Source: Piscibacillus halophilus
Lineage (GTDB): Bacteria > Bacillota > Bacilli > Bacillales > Alkalibacillaceae
Length of the DNA stretch: 64,000 bases
NCBI RefSeq assembly: GCF_900110685.1
Contig: NZ_FOES01000002.1
Coordinates: 62,001 to 126,000 of the forward strand
Direction of reading: 5' to 3'
The notes under the pieces were generated by a model. The model made no database searches. It saw only the letters and a program-made list of their open reading frames with translations, and was not told where the DNA came from. The translations under genes and the position numbers were made by a program. Positions 1-8,322 of the stretch are shown in pieces. Within the stretch, counting starts at the first letter, position 1, and each line of letters starts with the position of its first letter.

Positions 1-103
1 GATCTTGCTCACTGATCTCGTTTGCATTCTCCATTAAGTGATTGACCGCTTCATTGACATTGCCTGCATCATAAAGCTCAAGTGCTTCAGTTATTGGATC
101 CAT
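1..103 (-). CDS. ypiA: TPR-repeat protein YpiA, N-terminal fragment (runs off window start)
   Basis: Only the first 34 codons are present. The ATG at 101-103 follows a strong GGAGGG ribosome-binding site. The visible peptide (MDPITEALELYDAGNVNEAV...) has the alternating helical pattern of a tetratricopeptide repeat. In B. subtilis the gene downstream of aroE (aroA) is ypiA, a TPR protein of unknown precise role, so position and sequence style agree. The assignment is moderate because most of the protein lies outside the window. Confidence 0.6.
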   Translation of the reverse strand, partial: MDPITEALELYDAGNVNEAVNHLMENANEISEQD

Positions 104-155
104 TTATTTCCCTCCAACAATATAACCATTATTTGTCATAATCATTATACAATAG

Positions 156-1436
156 TTATTTTAAAATTTGATTCAATTCGTCAAAAAATCCTGGATACGA
201 AATACTTATACAGTCAGGATTATTTAAGCGAACCGGAGAACTCGTTATTAATGAAGCTATTGACGCCATCATAGCTATTCTGTGATCTCCATATGTATCA
301 ATTTCAGAACCAAATAGCTCATTTCCACCATTGATCACCATTCCTTGGGGTGTTTCTTCGATTTGGGCACCTAATTTCTTTAAAGTTTCAACGGTGGACT
401 TAATTCTATTTGATTCTTTATATTTCAGTTCTTCAATATGATTAATTTCCATACTTCCATTAACTTGAGTAGCAATTAATGCGAGTAACGGGACTTCATC
501 AACTAAAGTAGCTACTTCATCTGCCTTTAATTCAGTCGCTTTTAGATTAGGAGAATAGCGTATCTGTAAATCACCCACAGGCTCATCACCTTCATACCTC
601 CTAATCGTTGAATTAATCATAGCGCCCATTCTTTTAAGAACTTGGATCAAACCAGTTCTTGTTGGATTTAAACCTACATTTTCAATAATCAAATCACTAT
701 TAGGAACTATAACAGCCCCAGCAATCCAAAATGCCGCTGAGGATATATCACCTGGAACATGTACGGTTGCCCCGTGCAATGTTTGTTGGCCATTAATAGT
801 GATGCTTTGATCATCCCTATAAACTGTTCCTCCAAAAAGTGGCAGCATGCGTTCTGTATGATCCCTTGTTATATTGGGCTCAATTACAGTGGTCTTACCG
901 TTAGTTAACAATCCAGCTAGTAAAACTGCAGATTTAACCTGAGCACTATCAACTGGTAACGTATATTGGATTGGTTGTAAACCTCCACCATGGATAATCA
1001 TAGGTAAAGTGTTTTGTTGAGATACGATGTTAGCCCCCATTTTATGAAGTGGTTCAATAACTCGGCCCATTGGTCTCTTACTTAAAGAATCATCACCTAT
1101 TAGGTTGGTCTTCATAGGTAAAGCTGATAATATTCCGCATATTAACCTTACCGTCGTACCAGAGTTTCCCATATTAAGAGGTGCATCGGGTTGCTTCAAT
1201 CCATTGATTCCATGACCATTAACCTTAACATTTGTCCCGTTTTTTTGGATCTTGACTCCTAATTTTTCAAAAGCGTTAATCGTTCTTAAGCTATCTTCTG
1301 ATTCTAGAAAATTATGAACTATAGTCTCACCTTTAGCCAATGAGCCTAACATGATTGAGCGATGTGAGATGGATTTGTCACCTGGCACTTCGATTGTGCC
1401 AACTAAACGTTTCCCCTCGTTATAAAGTGTTTTCAT
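156..1436 (-). CDS. aroA: 3-phosphoshikimate 1-carboxyvinyltransferase (EPSP synthase)
   Basis: Catalyses transfer of enolpyruvate from PEP to shikimate-3-phosphate, the sixth step of chorismate synthesis (cytoplasm). The N-terminal substrate loop GDKSISHR lies at residues 19-26, and later motifs such as NSGTTVRL, DEVPLLA and YGDHRIAM are intact; 426 aa is the normal length. I place the start at the ATG ending at 1436 (MKTLYNEGK) because AAAGGA lies 9 nt upstream; an ATG three codons earlier is too close to it. The start is 1 nt past the aroB stop, so the gene is co-transcribed with aroC and aroB. In B. subtilis this gene is called aroE and is separated from aroB by the trp, his and tyr genes, which are absent here. 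Confidence 0.97.
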   Translation of the reverse strand: MKTLYNEGKRLVGTIEVPGDKSISHRSIMLGSLAKGETIVHNFLESEDSLRTINAFEKLGVKIQKNGTNVKVNGHGINGLKQPDAPLNMGNSGTTVRLICGILSALPMKTNLIGDDSLSKRPMGRVIEPLHKMGANIVSQQNTLPMIIHGGGLQPIQYTLPVDSAQVKSAVLLAGLLTNGKTTVIEPNITRDHTERMLPLFGGTVYRDDQSITINGQQTLHGATVHVPGDISSAAFWIAGAVIVPNSDLIIENVGLNPTRTGLIQVLKRMGAMINSTIRRYEGDEPVGDLQIRYSPNLKATELKADEVATLVDEVPLLALIATQVNGSMEINHIEELKYKESNRIKSTVETLKKLGAQIEETPQGMVINGGNELFGSEIDTYGDHRIAMMASIASLITSSPVRLNNPDCISISYPGFFDELNQILK

Positions 1437-1437
1437 A

Positions 1438-2532
1438 TTATCCATTCCTTTTATACATCTTTTCCATAAAATCATATAAATATTGTTTGATCTTTGGTGT
1501 AGGCATTGATTGAATATAAGGCTTTCCAATTTCCTTCAGTAATATGAAGTGAATATTTTGGTTGATCGTTTTTTTATCGTTTAACATTTTTTCTATTAAT
1601 ACGTCGACATCATTGTCTGATATTAAGGACAATGGATAATCTAGTTGTCTTAACCAATCGATTAAAGAATCAGTTAATAACCGATTTTCTGTACCATTAA
1701 TTTGTTCAGATAGAAATAGGTTAAAAAGTATTCCATACATAACACTTTCCCCATGTGTGTATGGTTTAATCGCTTCAATTGCATGTCCAAGTGTATGACC
1801 AAAGTTAAGATGTTTCCTTATTCCTGACTCTGATTCATCCTTTTCAACGATTTCTTGTTTAATTCTAATCGACCTTAGTAATAACTCATCAAATCCATCG
1901 ATTATCGGATTAATAGAAAAAGCCATCATTTGTTTTAATTGTTCTAATAGCTTAGCATCTGCAATGAACCCATGCTTTACCATTTCAGCAAAGCCAGACC
2001 TAAGTTCTTGTTTGTTTAATGTGTAAAGTGTTTCAGTATCATAAAGGACCATATCAGGGGGATAAAAACTGCCGATTATATTTTTAGTGTTTACTAAATT
2101 AATTGCAACTTTACCACCTATGCTACTATCGTGTGCTAATAAAGTGGTAGGCATTTGGATGAAAGGCACACCTCTCATATAAGTTGCTGCTACAAAACCT
2201 GCTAAATCACCGACTACCCCGCCACCTAAAGCCAATATTGCAGAGTTTCGGTCAACATGTTGAGATAATAAATAACGTTGGATATCTTCATAAACGGTGA
2301 ATGATTTTGACTGTTCACCTGGTTTAATAATGTAATAATGAACGTTTAAAGAAGTTTTATATAAACTAGCTAATACTTCTTCTAAGTAATGATGAGCAAC
2401 TTGTTCATCTGTGATAATAACGACTTGACTATACTGTTGATCTTTTAATATAACGTCCAGATGATGTCGCAATCCTTTATCAAGCAGAATTGAATATGTT
2501 TTATGGCTGGCTTTAACGGTTAAAGTCTTCAT
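1438..2532 (-). CDS. aroB: 3-dehydroquinate synthase
   Basis: Converts DAHP to 3-dehydroquinate, the second shikimate-pathway step, using NAD and a divalent metal. The signature GGGVVGDLAGF and the metal-ligand region around HKLNFGHTLGHAIE-type sequence (here HLNFGHTLGHAIEA) are intact; 364 aa matches the family. Its ATG overlaps the aroC stop by one base (TAATG), which implies translational coupling. The order aroC-aroB is as in B. subtilis, but the next gene is directly aroA. Confidence 0.97.
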   Translation of the reverse strand: MKTLTVKASHKTYSILLDKGLRHHLDVILKDQQYSQVVIITDEQVAHHYLEEVLASLYKTSLNVHYYIIKPGEQSKSFTVYEDIQRYLLSQHVDRNSAILALGGGVVGDLAGFVAATYMRGVPFIQMPTTLLAHDSSIGGKVAINLVNTKNIIGSFYPPDMVLYDTETLYTLNKQELRSGFAEMVKHGFIADAKLLEQLKQMMAFSINPIIDGFDELLLRSIRIKQEIVEKDESESGIRKHLNFGHTLGHAIEAIKPYTHGESVMYGILFNLFLSEQINGTENRLLTDSLIDWLRQLDYPLSLISDNDVDVLIEKMLNDKKTINQNIHFILLKEIGKPYIQSMPTPKIKQYLYDFMEKMYKRNG

Positions 2533-3698
2533 TAAAACTGTTGGATCCTTTCTCTATACCTCTTGATTTCCTCTTTAAGTTGTCCGATTGTATCAGATGT
2601 GAATTGTTCTAATAAAGCATTAGCTACTTCCCAAGCAACAATATGTTCCATAACAACAGATGCTGCTGGAACAGCACAGGAATCAGAACGTTCGATGCTC
2701 GCCTGAAACGTTTCTTTTGTATCAATATCAACACTGTTTAATGGCTTATACAACGTAGGAATTGGTTTCATAACACCTTTTACAATAATAGGCATACCAG
2801 TCGTCATCCCACCTTCAAAACCACCTAAATTGTTTGTCTTGCGGTAGTATCCTCGTTCAGAATCATAGGCAATCTCATCATGAGTTTCGCTACCGCGACG
2901 GTTTGCTGCATCAAACCCTACACCGAATTCTACACCTTTAAAGGCATTAATACTCATAACACTTCCAGCAATTCGACCATCTAACTTTCGATCATAATGA
3001 ACATGTGAACCTAAACCAGCTGGAACACCTTCAACATGTACTTCAACGATACCTCCAATTGAATCTCCATCTTTTTTTGCCTGATCAATCGCGTCCATCA
3101 TGTCTTGCTCCTTACTCTCATCTAAAGCTCGGACAGTTGACTCATTTGATTTCAATTTCTTATCTTCTATAGTAAGGTGATGTTGATCAGTAGCTTTAAC
3201 ATTATAAATTTGTTTTACATAACCAATGATATCAATACCAACTTCTTTTAAAATAACTTTAGCAACAGCGCCTGCTGCGACTCGGGCAGCTGTTTCTCTT
3301 GCAGAAGATCTTTCCAATACATTTCTCATATCACGGTGACCATACTTTAAGGCTCCATTTAAGTCAGCATGGCCAGGACGAGGTTTCGTTATTTGTCGCT
3401 TTACTTCAACGTCATCATCAATTGGATCTTCCCCCATGATATGCGTCCAATGTTTAAAATCATCATTTTTAATGACTAAACTTATGGGTGAGCCTAACGT
3501 AAATCCATGCCTAACCCCGCTTGTAATCTCAACTAAATCTTTTTCAATTTTCATTCGGCGTCCTCTGCCATAGCCACCTTGACGACGTATTAACGACTCA
3601 TTAATATCTTCTTTTAAAAGATTAAGTTGTGATGGAACACCTTCAATAATCGTCGTTAATTGTTTTCCATGTGATTCTCCTGCCGTTAAATATCGCAT
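2532..3698 (-). CDS. aroC: Chorismate synthase
   Basis: Removes phosphate from EPSP to give chorismate, using reduced flavin. The start is the ATG at 3696-3698 ([11 protein letters not shown]), placed by an AGGAG site 8 nt upstream and by the invariant N-terminal GESHG motif; an upstream in-frame extension overlaps cheR and is not homologous. RPGHAD and the [14 protein letters not shown] region are present, and 388 aa is typical. The gene follows cheR by 10 nt and is coupled to aroB. In B. subtilis the same gene is named aroF. Confidence 0.97.
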   Translation of the reverse strand: MRYLTAGESHGKQLTTIIEGVPSQLNLLKEDINESLIRRQGGYGRGRRMKIEKDLVEITSGVRHGFTLGSPISLVIKNDDFKHWTHIMGEDPIDDDVEVKRQITKPRPGHADLNGALKYGHRDMRNVLERSSARETAARVAAGAVAKVILKEVGIDIIGYVKQIYNVKATDQHHLTIEDKKLKSNESTVRALDESKEQDMMDAIDQAKKDGDSIGGIVEVHVEGVPAGLGSHVHYDRKLDGRIAGSVMSINAFKGVEFGVGFDAANRRGSETHDEIAYDSERGYYRKTNNLGGFEGGMTTGMPIIVKGVMKPIPTLYKPLNSVDIDTKETFQASIERSDSCAVPAASVVMEHIVAWEVANALLEQFTSDTIGQLKEEIKRYRERIQQF

Positions 3699-3708
3699 GA
3701 CAACACTC

Positions 3709-4485
3709 CTAATGACCCATTTTCTTGTAAAAGAATGTGTGAACAGGTTCATAATTATTTTCTTGTGGTCTAAAAAGCTGTTCCGTACTGCCAACGAACA
3801 GTATACCTTGTGGTGTTAATGCTTCATTAAATTTTTGATAAACTTTTCTCTTAGCATCTTCCGTAAAATAGATTAATACATTACGACACACAATTAAATC
3901 ATACGGTCCACCGTAGTCATCCGCTAATAAGTTATGTTTTTTAAATGTCACAGTCTTTTTAATCTCGTCAGACATTATATATGTAGAACCTTCTTTAGTA
4001 AAAAAACGTTCTATTTTATTCTGTGGTACTTCAGAAAGAGACTTTTCAGAGTATACTCCTACCTTAGCTTGTTCTATTGCGCCATCATCTATATCTGTTG
4101 CTAGTATTGAGATTTGATCTAAATCATAAAAATCACTAAGTAACATGGCCATTGTATAAGGCTCTTCACCTGTTGAGCAGGCTGCACTCCAAACTTTCAC
4201 TTGAGCCTTTGATTTCAAAAGATCCGGAAGTATATCATTTTTTAAAATGTCCCACCTTTTATAGTTACGATAAAATTGTGAAACGTTAATCGTGATCCGA
4301 CTTAGGAACTCTTGTCGAAGGGCATCATCATTATTTAATGCATCATAATAATCTTTAAAATTATTAAATCCTCTTCGATCTCTTAATGAAGTTAAACGTC
4401 TTTTCATTTGTTTTTCTTTATATAAATTTAAATCGACACCTATATCTTTGTAAATCCATTTAATAAACGACTGATATTCACTCAT
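3709..4485 (-). CDS. cheR: Chemotaxis protein methyltransferase CheR
   Basis: S-adenosylmethionine-dependent enzyme that methylates glutamates on chemoreceptors for adaptation. The protein has the helical CheR N-domain (residues 1-75) and the Rossmann-like catalytic domain with the CSTGEEPYT motif, followed by CRNVLIYF. I choose the ATG at 4483-4485 (MSEYQSF, 258 aa) with GGGAG upstream rather than a TTG six codons earlier; this matches the family length near 256 aa. It sits between ndk and aroC exactly as in B. subtilis, away from the main che operon, and implies a motile organism. Confidence 0.95.
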   Translation of the reverse strand: MSEYQSFIKWIYKDIGVDLNLYKEKQMKRRLTSLRDRRGFNNFKDYYDALNNDDALRQEFLSRITINVSQFYRNYKRWDILKNDILPDLLKSKAQVKVWSAACSTGEEPYTMAMLLSDFYDLDQISILATDIDDGAIEQAKVGVYSEKSLSEVPQNKIERFFTKEGSTYIMSDEIKKTVTFKKHNLLADDYGGPYDLIVCRNVLIYFTEDAKRKVYQKFNEALTPQGILFVGSTEQLFRPQENNYEPVHTFFYKKMGH

Positions 4486-4623
4486 TTTAAAAAGCTCTCC
4501 CAATTTTGTATATACCTTCTCTTATTATAAAAAATGTCGAAAGTTAGTGCTATGATTTTGTTAATTATTTTGGTTAAAAAGTATAGTGACGCCATTTGAT
4601 TTTAACGTTTAGATATCTAGAGT

Positions 4624-4656
4624 AAAAGAAAAAGGCCTTGAAAAATCTAAGGCCCT
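4624..4656 (-). terminator. Rho-independent terminator after ndk
   Basis: Stem GGCCTT/AAGGCC (4634-4639 with 4649-4654) with a 9-nt loop, followed on the minus strand by a T-rich run (TTTTTCTTTT). It lies just downstream of the ndk stop and separates ndk from the cheR-aro genes. Confidence 0.85.
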
Positions 4657-4666
4657 TGTCAGTTGA

Positions 4667-5113
4667 TTAGTAAATCCACTGATTTTGATCTTTGTTATAA
4701 GCTAATAAATCCTCTTCATTAAAGAATAAACCAATTTCACGCTCTGCTGATTCAGGTGAGTCAGAACCGTGAATAACGTTTTTACCTACTGTTAAACCAA
4801 AGTCTCCACGAACTGTACCGATATCTGATTCTGCTGGATTAGTTGCACCCATCATTTTACGAGCTGTTGCAATAACATTTTCGCCTTCCCAAACCATTGC
4901 GAAAACTGGTCCAGAAGTAATAAATCCAGTTAATTCACCAAAGAAAGGCTTGTCTTTGTGCTCACCATAATGTTCTTCTGCTAAATCAGGTGAGATTTGC
5001 ATTAATTTTGCAGCTACTAGTTTAAAACCTTTTTTCTCAAAGCGTTGTACAATGTCTCCAATTAAATTACGTTGTACACCGTCTGGTTTGACCATAATGA
5101 AAGTTTTTTCCAT
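4667..5113 (-). CDS. ndk: Nucleoside-diphosphate kinase
   Basis: Transfers gamma-phosphate between nucleoside di- and triphosphates through a phosphohistidine. The start [12 protein letters not shown] is supported by a GAGGTGAAA site; the longer reading frame begins with TTG and has no homology. The active-site His is in NVIHGSDS at residue 115, and 148 aa is the family length. The gene follows hepT and ends at its own terminator, as in B. subtilis. Confidence 0.97.
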   Translation of the reverse strand: MEKTFIMVKPDGVQRNLIGDIVQRFEKKGFKLVAAKLMQISPDLAEEHYGEHKDKPFFGELTGFITSGPVFAMVWEGENVIATARKMMGATNPAESDIGTVRGDFGLTVGKNVIHGSDSPESAEREIGLFFNEEDLLAYNKDQNQWIY

Positions 5114-5194
5114 GATTTTCACCTCTATAAATATTTTGTAAGCCGCCAAAGATTTTATCAAAGTTTTGAGAAAAACACAATTATTTTTGTCAGT

Positions 5195-6163
5195 TTAAAA
5201 ACGTCTTTTGCTTAAATATTGTGCTATATCATCTAAATATTTTTTGGGTTCATTATTTGGCAATTGTTCTAATGTTTGATTAGCCTTTTCTAAATAACGC
5301 TGACTTATATTATAGGATTTTTCAATTGCATGGGAGTGCTTAATTCGATGAATAACGTCTTCTATAGTAAGATGATATTCCTGTTCATTGAAATAAGCCT
5401 GTACCCCACCCAAAACTTCTTGATCATCTTTCATGGCATATAAAGTTGGTAAAGTAATATGACCATTTAGTAAATCGCTTCCAACTGGCTTTCCTAATTC
5501 TTTTTCAGTGGAAGTAAAATCTAAAATATCATCCATGATTTGATAGGACATTCCTATATTATAACCATAGTCTTTCAGCAAATATTCAACCGAACGATCA
5601 GTCTCTGACGCAATGGCTCCCATTTGAGTACTAGATTCTATAAGTAGTGCTGTTTTTCTTTTAATTCTTTTAAAATATGTAAAATGATTCTGTTTTAATT
5701 GAAATTTATCTCGTATTTGTTCAATCTCACCAACACATAATTGGTGTATGGTATTGGATAACACCGTGTGTAAACGATGGTTTTTAAATGGTTTTAACAA
5801 TTCTAAAGTTCTAGCAAAAATGTAATCCCCTGTATAGATTGCTGTCCCATTATCCCACTGCTTATTAACAGTCGGTTTTCCCCGCCGGACCATAGAGTGG
5901 TCAATCACATCATCATGTACGAGGGAAGCCATATGTATAAGTTCTAAAGCTACAGCAACATCAATGATTCTTTCTTGGTTCTGTTGGCCAAAACGAGACG
6001 CTAGCAATACAAATATTGGTCGAATACGTTTGCCACCCGCCGTTAAAAGGTGATTCGATGCAGACTGAATCATAGAACTCTCAGCTTTTGTGACGTTTTT
6101 GATCTTTTTTTCAACTCGTTGTATATCTTTATTCACATACTTCAATGCAGTAGCTAACTTCAT
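5195..6163 (-). CDS. hepT: Heptaprenyl diphosphate synthase component II
   Basis: Catalytic subunit that makes the C35 side chain of menaquinone-7 from FPP and IPP, working with HepS. The first aspartate-rich motif HDDVID is at residues 83-88 and the second, DDILD, at 211-215; 322 aa is normal. The start follows AAGGTGAAA. It belongs to a hepS-menG-hepT run with short spacers (22 nt to menG), which joins side-chain synthesis with the last step of menaquinone formation. Confidence 0.95.
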   Translation of the reverse strand: MKLATALKYVNKDIQRVEKKIKNVTKAESSMIQSASNHLLTAGGKRIRPIFVLLASRFGQQNQERIIDVAVALELIHMASLVHDDVIDHSMVRRGKPTVNKQWDNGTAIYTGDYIFARTLELLKPFKNHRLHTVLSNTIHQLCVGEIEQIRDKFQLKQNHFTYFKRIKRKTALLIESSTQMGAIASETDRSVEYLLKDYGYNIGMSYQIMDDILDFTSTEKELGKPVGSDLLNGHITLPTLYAMKDDQEVLGGVQAYFNEQEYHLTIEDVIHRIKHSHAIEKSYNISQRYLEKANQTLEQLPNNEPKKYLDDIAQYLSKRRF

Positions 6164-6184
6164 GTTTATTTCACCTTTATGGAT

Positions 6185-6898
6185 TTATTTTGGCTTAATG
6201 CCTAAATGCATGGCAGCAGCACCTAATGCATAACTCTTAACTTTAACAGGTTTAAAGCCAACCTCCCTAAACATCTTGGCTAACTTATCTTTTCCTGGAA
6301 AGTTTTTTGTTGATTCATATAACCATACGTATTCATCATAACTTTTGGCAAAAAATTTACCGAATAAAGGCATGATATGTTCAAAATAAAAAAAGTAAAG
6401 TTGCTTATATACTGGCAAAGTAGGTTGTGATGTATCAAGACAAACAACTTTCCCACCTGGCTTAACAACACGGTACATTTCTTTCAATACTTGAAAATAA
6501 TCTGGAGTGTTTCTTAAACCGAAACCAATCGTAACGTAATCAAACTGCCCATCTTCGTAAGGTAAATTCATAGCATCACCATGTTGTAACGTAATATTTT
6601 TTATATTTTCTCTTTCAATTTTCTCTTGACCGACAGATAACATATTTTGACTAAAATCTAACCCATAAACTGACCCTTCTTCTCCAACGGCTTCAGATAA
6701 GGCAATCGTCCAATCCCCAGTACCACAGCAAACATCTAAACATTTGCCCCCTTTTTCAACGTCCATATGTTTCATAACATTCTTTCTCCAAGCTTTATGT
6801 CGTTGAAAAGAGATAATAGAATTCATTCGATCGTAACGCTTATATATTTTTTCAAAAACGGAATGTACTTTCTCAGATTTTGATTGTTGATCCATCAT
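6185..6898 (-). CDS. menG: Demethylmenaquinone methyltransferase
   Basis: SAM-dependent C-methylation of demethylmenaquinone, the final step in menaquinone synthesis. The Ubie signature regions are visible: [15 protein letters not shown] (SAM site) and the N-terminal YDRMNSIIS. At 237 aa it has the usual length. GGAGATAA precedes the first of two adjacent ATG codons. It lies between hepS and hepT, as in B. subtilis (menH/ubiE). Confidence 0.95.
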   Translation of the reverse strand: MMDQQSKSEKVHSVFEKIYKRYDRMNSIISFQRHKAWRKNVMKHMDVEKGGKCLDVCCGTGDWTIALSEAVGEEGSVYGLDFSQNMLSVGQEKIERENIKNITLQHGDAMNLPYEDGQFDYVTIGFGLRNTPDYFQVLKEMYRVVKPGGKVVCLDTSQPTLPVYKQLYFFYFEHIMPLFGKFFAKSYDEYVWLYESTKNFPGKDKLAKMFREVGFKPVKVKSYALGAAAMHLGIKPK

Positions 6899-6901
6899 AA
6901 A

Positions 6902-7561
6902 TTATCTCCTGTTAGTTATAATAATTTCGTTCAAATAATTAATTTTAGCATCGATAGCTTGTTCAATTGCTGGTTCCCTCGATTTAAGTAAAGACAACCA
7001 ATAACTATCAATATGATAAACAAGCTCCTTAATAAGCTCAAACTCTACATCGTTTTTATATTTATTCATTTGGCAAAAATCTAAAAGTGAATAATATAAT
7101 CCACAATGCACTGTTTCAACTTGATTTAACAGCTTGTTAAAATCCTTTATTTTGATTTCGTCCTGATGAAGAAGGGACATTTTTATTTCATTGATTGATT
7201 TAATAGATTGAATAAAATGATATAGTTCATCCAATAAATTGTGCTCTGATAATAATCGGTAAAAGTAAGAACTGTGAAAATCCCCAACTAAAACTTGAAG
7301 TTGATTGGTTTGATTACGGTTTTCCTCTATCGAATCAAACTCAAGATCAACTAAATCATGTATATCTAACGAAATTTGCATATGTATAAGAGCCTTAAAT
7401 AAATCATTTTTTTGTTTATAATCACTTTCAAGCAATAGTTTTTGAAAGAAATAGACCTGCTTTACTGTTAAAACGGGATCATAAAATGATTCTTTAATAG
7501 ATGGGTGCTTATATTCCTTAATGAAATCTTTCCTAATTTGTTCTGCTTGTTTATTAATCAC
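6902..7561 (-). CDS. hepS: Heptaprenyl diphosphate synthase component I
   Basis: Non-catalytic partner of HepT, needed for chain-length control; the family is poorly conserved. Support comes from the YDPVLTVKQVYFFQKLL region, helical character and the conserved place immediately upstream of menG-hepT. The start is uncertain: the AGGTGA site sits 5 nt before the GTG at 7559-7561, while an earlier in-frame GTG (7568-7570) is part of that site. The resulting 219 aa is shorter than the roughly 250 aa of B. subtilis HepS. In B. subtilis folE and mtrB lie between hbs and hepS; neither is here. Confidence 0.8.
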   Translation of the reverse strand: MINKQAEQIRKDFIKEYKHPSIKESFYDPVLTVKQVYFFQKLLLESDYKQKNDLFKALIHMQISLDIHDLVDLEFDSIEENRNQTNQLQVLVGDFHSSYFYRLLSEHNLLDELYHFIQSIKSINEIKMSLLHQDEIKIKDFNKLLNQVETVHCGLYYSLLDFCQMNKYKNDVEFELIKELVYHIDSYWLSLLKSREPAIEQAIDAKINYLNEIIITNRR

Positions 7562-7683
7562 TATTATCACCTATCATCATTATGTAAAAACGGCAAATAT
7601 CCTTAAACACAGTAATATTGTAGCATGTAATCGCTACATAATCTAACAAGAGTGTTGTTTCTTTAACAAAAAAATATAAGCAC

Positions 7684-7716
7684 AAAAAAGAGGAGGGAAT
7701 TAAATCCCTCCTCTTT
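7684..7716 (-). terminator. Rho-independent terminator after hbs
   Basis: A 10-bp stem AGAGGAGGGA/TCCCTCCTCT with a short loop is followed on the minus strand by TTTTTT. It is 16 nt downstream of the hbs stop and makes hbs monocistronic. Confidence 0.92.
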
Positions 7717-7731
7717 GCCCTATGTATTGCT

Positions 7732-8004
7732 TTATTTTACAGCATCTTTAAGGGCTTTACCTGGTTTAAATGCAGGTACTTTGCTAGCTGGAATATCAAT
7801 TTCTTTTCCAGTTTGTGGGTTACGACCTTTACGAGCAGAACGCTCACGTACTTCAAAGTTACCGAACCCGATTAGTTGTACCTTTTCAGAATTCTTTAAA
7901 GAGCCTGTAATAGATTCTAAAACAGCATCAACAGCTTTAGCTGCATCCTTTTTAGATAAGTCCGCTTGTTCAGCTACAGAGTTTACTAAGTCTGTCTTAT
8001 TCAT
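7732..8004 (-). CDS. hbs: Histone-like DNA-binding protein HU
   Basis: Abundant nucleoid protein that bends DNA as a dimer. The start [10 protein letters not shown] is fixed by a perfect AGGAGGTGA site; a GTG three codons upstream lies inside that site. The conserved arm region [21 protein letters not shown] and the C-terminal [14 protein letters not shown] are intact; 90 aa is typical. It lies between spoIVA and hepS as in B. subtilis and has its own promoter region and terminator. Confidence 0.97.
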   Translation of the reverse strand: MNKTDLVNSVAEQADLSKKDAAKAVDAVLESITGSLKNSEKVQLIGFGNFEVRERSARKGRNPQTGKEIDIPASKVPAFKPGKALKDAVK

Positions 8005-8057
8005 GTGTTTCACCTCCTCTCAAATTTTCAATTATCAGATAATACCATTCTAACCAC

Positions 8058-8087
8058 ATTTTAAACAAAAATACACTGAGAATGCAA
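8058..8087 (-). promoter_or_regulatory. Candidate SigA promoter of hbs
   Basis: On the minus strand TTGCAT (8082-8087) is separated by 18 nt from TAAAAT (8058-8063), about 54 nt upstream of the hbs start. It matches the vegetative consensus at 4 of 6 and 5 of 6 positions. Confidence 0.5.
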
Positions 8088-8112
8088 TAACTTCCTGCAT
8101 TTTACCCCAGTA

Positions 8113-8153
8113 TAACCGGTTTTTTAAGTTTAGCATATTTTTCTAGCCGGTTA
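8113..8153. repeat. Inverted repeat TAACCGG...CCGGTTA upstream of hbs
   Basis: Exact 7-bp arms at 8113-8119 and 8147-8153 are separated by 27 nt. The spacing is long for a terminator and there is no T-run. It lies upstream of the proposed hbs promoter and could be an operator pair, but no known regulator is implied. Confidence 0.4.
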
Positions 8154-8292
8154 TTTGCATATTACCATAGAAATAGATAGGATAGCAAGGAAAAATCGCG
8201 CCAAATAAGCATTTTAAAAGGGTTTTTTACTATTTTTCTCTTAAAATCATACCTTTCTACTATTACACAACCAATTTATAGAGATTTAAACA

Positions 8293-8322
8293 AAATAAAA
8301 AAGCGACTAATTTGTCGCTTTT
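8293..8322 (-). terminator. Rho-independent terminator directly after spoIVA
   Basis: Stem AAGCGAC/GTCGCTT, extended by A/T pairs, with a 6-nt loop, then a T-rich tract on the minus strand. The hairpin begins within the spoIVA stop codon. Confidence 0.88.

Larger units (their letters stand above)
8005..8320. other. Intergenic region between hbs and spoIVA (316 bp)
   Basis: No ORF with a ribosome-binding site is seen on either strand. The region holds the hbs promoter, a separated inverted repeat (TAACCGG and CCGGTTA) and the spoIVA terminator at its right end. The rest is AT-rich spacer. Confidence 0.7.

Noticed and set aside
7715-8053. 112-codon plus-strand reading frame over hbs
   Set aside because: Fully antisense to the HU gene, no ribosome site and no family features.
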